Source: Bacteroidetes bacterium endosymbiont of Geopemphigus sp. (GTDB lineage Bacteria > Bacteroidota > Bacteroidia > Flavobacteriales > Blattabacteriaceae). From it: 64,000 nucleotides of DNA. The stretch lies in assembly GCF_002904345.1 (NCBI RefSeq), contig NZ_PEIH01000005.1, positions 674,449 through 738,448 on the forward strand, given 5' to 3'. The position numbers and the translations under genes are program-made. Shown here in pieces: positions 62,958-64,000 of the stretch; the stretch's first letter is position 1; every line of letters begins with the position of its first letter. The notes below the pieces were generated by a model. The model ran no database searches. It saw nothing but the letters and a program-made list of their open reading frames with translations, and was not told the origin of the DNA.

Positions 62958-64000
62958 ATGGAACACAGCCAAAAAGCCATAAAAAGTCATTTCCTTAAAA
63001 TAAGGGGCGCGCAGCTACATAATCTGAAAAATATCGATATCGATATCTCGAGCGGTAGCTTTGTGGTAATTACCAGATTAAACGGAAGTGGAAAATCTAC
63101 TTTAGCTTTTGATACTTTGTATGCTGAAGGCCAGCGAAGATATGTTGAGAATCTTTCCTCCTATGCACGTCAATTTCTCAGAAAGCTTGACAAACCAAAA
63201 GTAGATTCAATAAAAGGAATTAGCCCGAGTATAGCTATTGAGCAAAAGGCTACACTTACCAATCCGTGATCTACGGTGGAGGCACCAGTACTGAAATTTA
63301 TGATTACCTCAAACTTCTTTATGCACGTATCGGAAGAACCTATTCGCCTATTTCCGGAGAGGAAGTAAAAAAAAGATAACGTAGGGACATTATAAATTAT
63401 CTCCGCTTATTACTTGAAAATAAACCATTTTTATTGATAAGTCCCGTAAAGATACCGGGCAACAGGACTTTTCTTGAACAAATAGCTGTTTTTCGGCAAC
63501 AGGGATATATGCGTATTCAGGTAGATGGTCATTTACTGAGCATTGAAGAGGCGATCGATTACGACTACGAGCCTAAAGATCCTGAGCGTTCTTTTCTAGT
63601 TATCGAACGTATTCTAACACAAGATGATGAGGAATCTTATCAAAAACTAGCAGACTCCATAGAGATCGCCTTTCAAGAAGGCCAGGGAAGGTGTCTGTTG
63701 GAAAATATCCAGACAAAAGAGCAAATACACTTTTCAGAACGTTTTGAAAAAGACGGTATAGTTTTTCATCTACCCGATCTTTATTTTTTTACTTTTAACA
63801 ATCCTTACGGAGCATGTCCTCTTTGCGAGGGTTACGGGAAAATCATGGAAATAGATGAAAACTTAGTAATCCCTGACAAAAACCTATCAGTTTATGAAGA
63901 CGCCGTGGCTTGCTGAAATGGAGTTTCCTCACAAGTCTGGAAAGAAAAGCTGACTTCAAATGCTCAAAAGAGCAACTTCCCTATACACAAGCCCTACATA
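62958..64000 (+). pseudogene. uvrA: Excinuclease ABC subunit A, broken (continues past window end)
   Basis: UvrA is the DNA-damage sensor of nucleotide excision repair. From ATG 62958 the frame reads [18 protein letters not shown], a Walker A in [20 protein letters not shown] and the [14 protein letters not shown] block. A frameshift near 63265 moves TEIYDYLKLLYARIGRTYSP into another frame, which stops at 63377. A third frame (63434-63916) carries the UvrB-binding/zinc region, including NNPYGACPLCEGYG, and stops at a TGA where IACW-like sequence is expected. Further codons continue in frame. At least two frameshifts and a stop mean it is dead unless recoded. Confidence 0.9.

Noticed and set aside
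62958-64000. Possibility that TGA is read as tryptophan, since TGA stops appear in uvrA and the integrase remnant
   Set aside because: Intact genes such as hisB, hisF and rlmN end properly at TGA, and the broken genes also have frameshifts and TAA/TAG stops.

Overview
This window comes from an AT-rich member of the Bacteroidota, most like Flavobacteriia. The signs are a topA / arginase-like / gldK-gldL-gldM-gldN gene order, a complete six-gene Alternative Complex III operon, a DnaG primase without zinc ligands, a fused ResB-CcsA cytochrome c maturation protein, TAnnTTTG-type promoter boxes, and start codons mostly without a Shine-Dalgarno sequence. Many genes are broken in place but still recognisable, and the mobile elements are dead. 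That pattern fits a host-restricted lineage part-way through genome reduction. The exact taxon cannot be named from the sequence alone.

Layout. 1-4000: histidine operon hisC(end)-hisB-hisH-hisA-hisF-hisIE, intact and tightly overlapped. 4023-9330: a gutted queE, then folD and rsmA on the minus strand, an AMP-nucleosidase-like gene and xth on the plus strand, and a gutted pafA-type phosphatase. 9440-14600: metG, whose C-terminal tRNA-binding domain is frameshifted, then 3 kb of wreckage containing an IS256-family transposase, a tyrosine recombinase and rarA. 14646-16263: yidD, lgt and a DUF192 lipoprotein. 16300-19355: remnants of an unknown membrane protein, mscL and a heavy-metal P-type ATPase. 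19697-22396: nrdB and a short nrdA. 22440-27332: one rRNA operon on the minus strand (16S, tRNA-Ile, tRNA-Ala, 23S, 5S) with a good Bacteroidota-type promoter. 27738-35000: queA, rlmN, an unknown remnant, a long-chain polyprenyl synthase, topA and an arginase-like gene.

35094-38860 holds the core of the type IX secretion / gliding machinery, gldK, gldL, gldM and gldN. All four are pseudogenes in their ancestral order. dnaG, a decayed outer-membrane barrel gene, and the cytochrome c maturation gene follow. 45054-53687: a short-chain prenyl synthase, a metallo-beta-lactamase-fold enzyme, recA, a bcp peroxiredoxin, nth, DUF3127, an SPFH protein, a SufT-like protein and a pair of M16 peptidases. 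54540-62906: actABCDEF (Alternative Complex III), intact. The window closes in a frameshifted uvrA.

Taken together, the cell appears to keep histidine synthesis, aerobic or quinol-linked electron transport with c-type cytochromes, prenyl-quinone precursors, translation and basic replication. It appears to have lost type IX secretion and gliding, queuosine precursor synthesis, metal efflux, a mechanosensitive channel, a phosphatase, and parts of DNA repair (rarA, uvrA). I found no convincing undescribed system. The most informative signal is which systems are being lost and which are retained.
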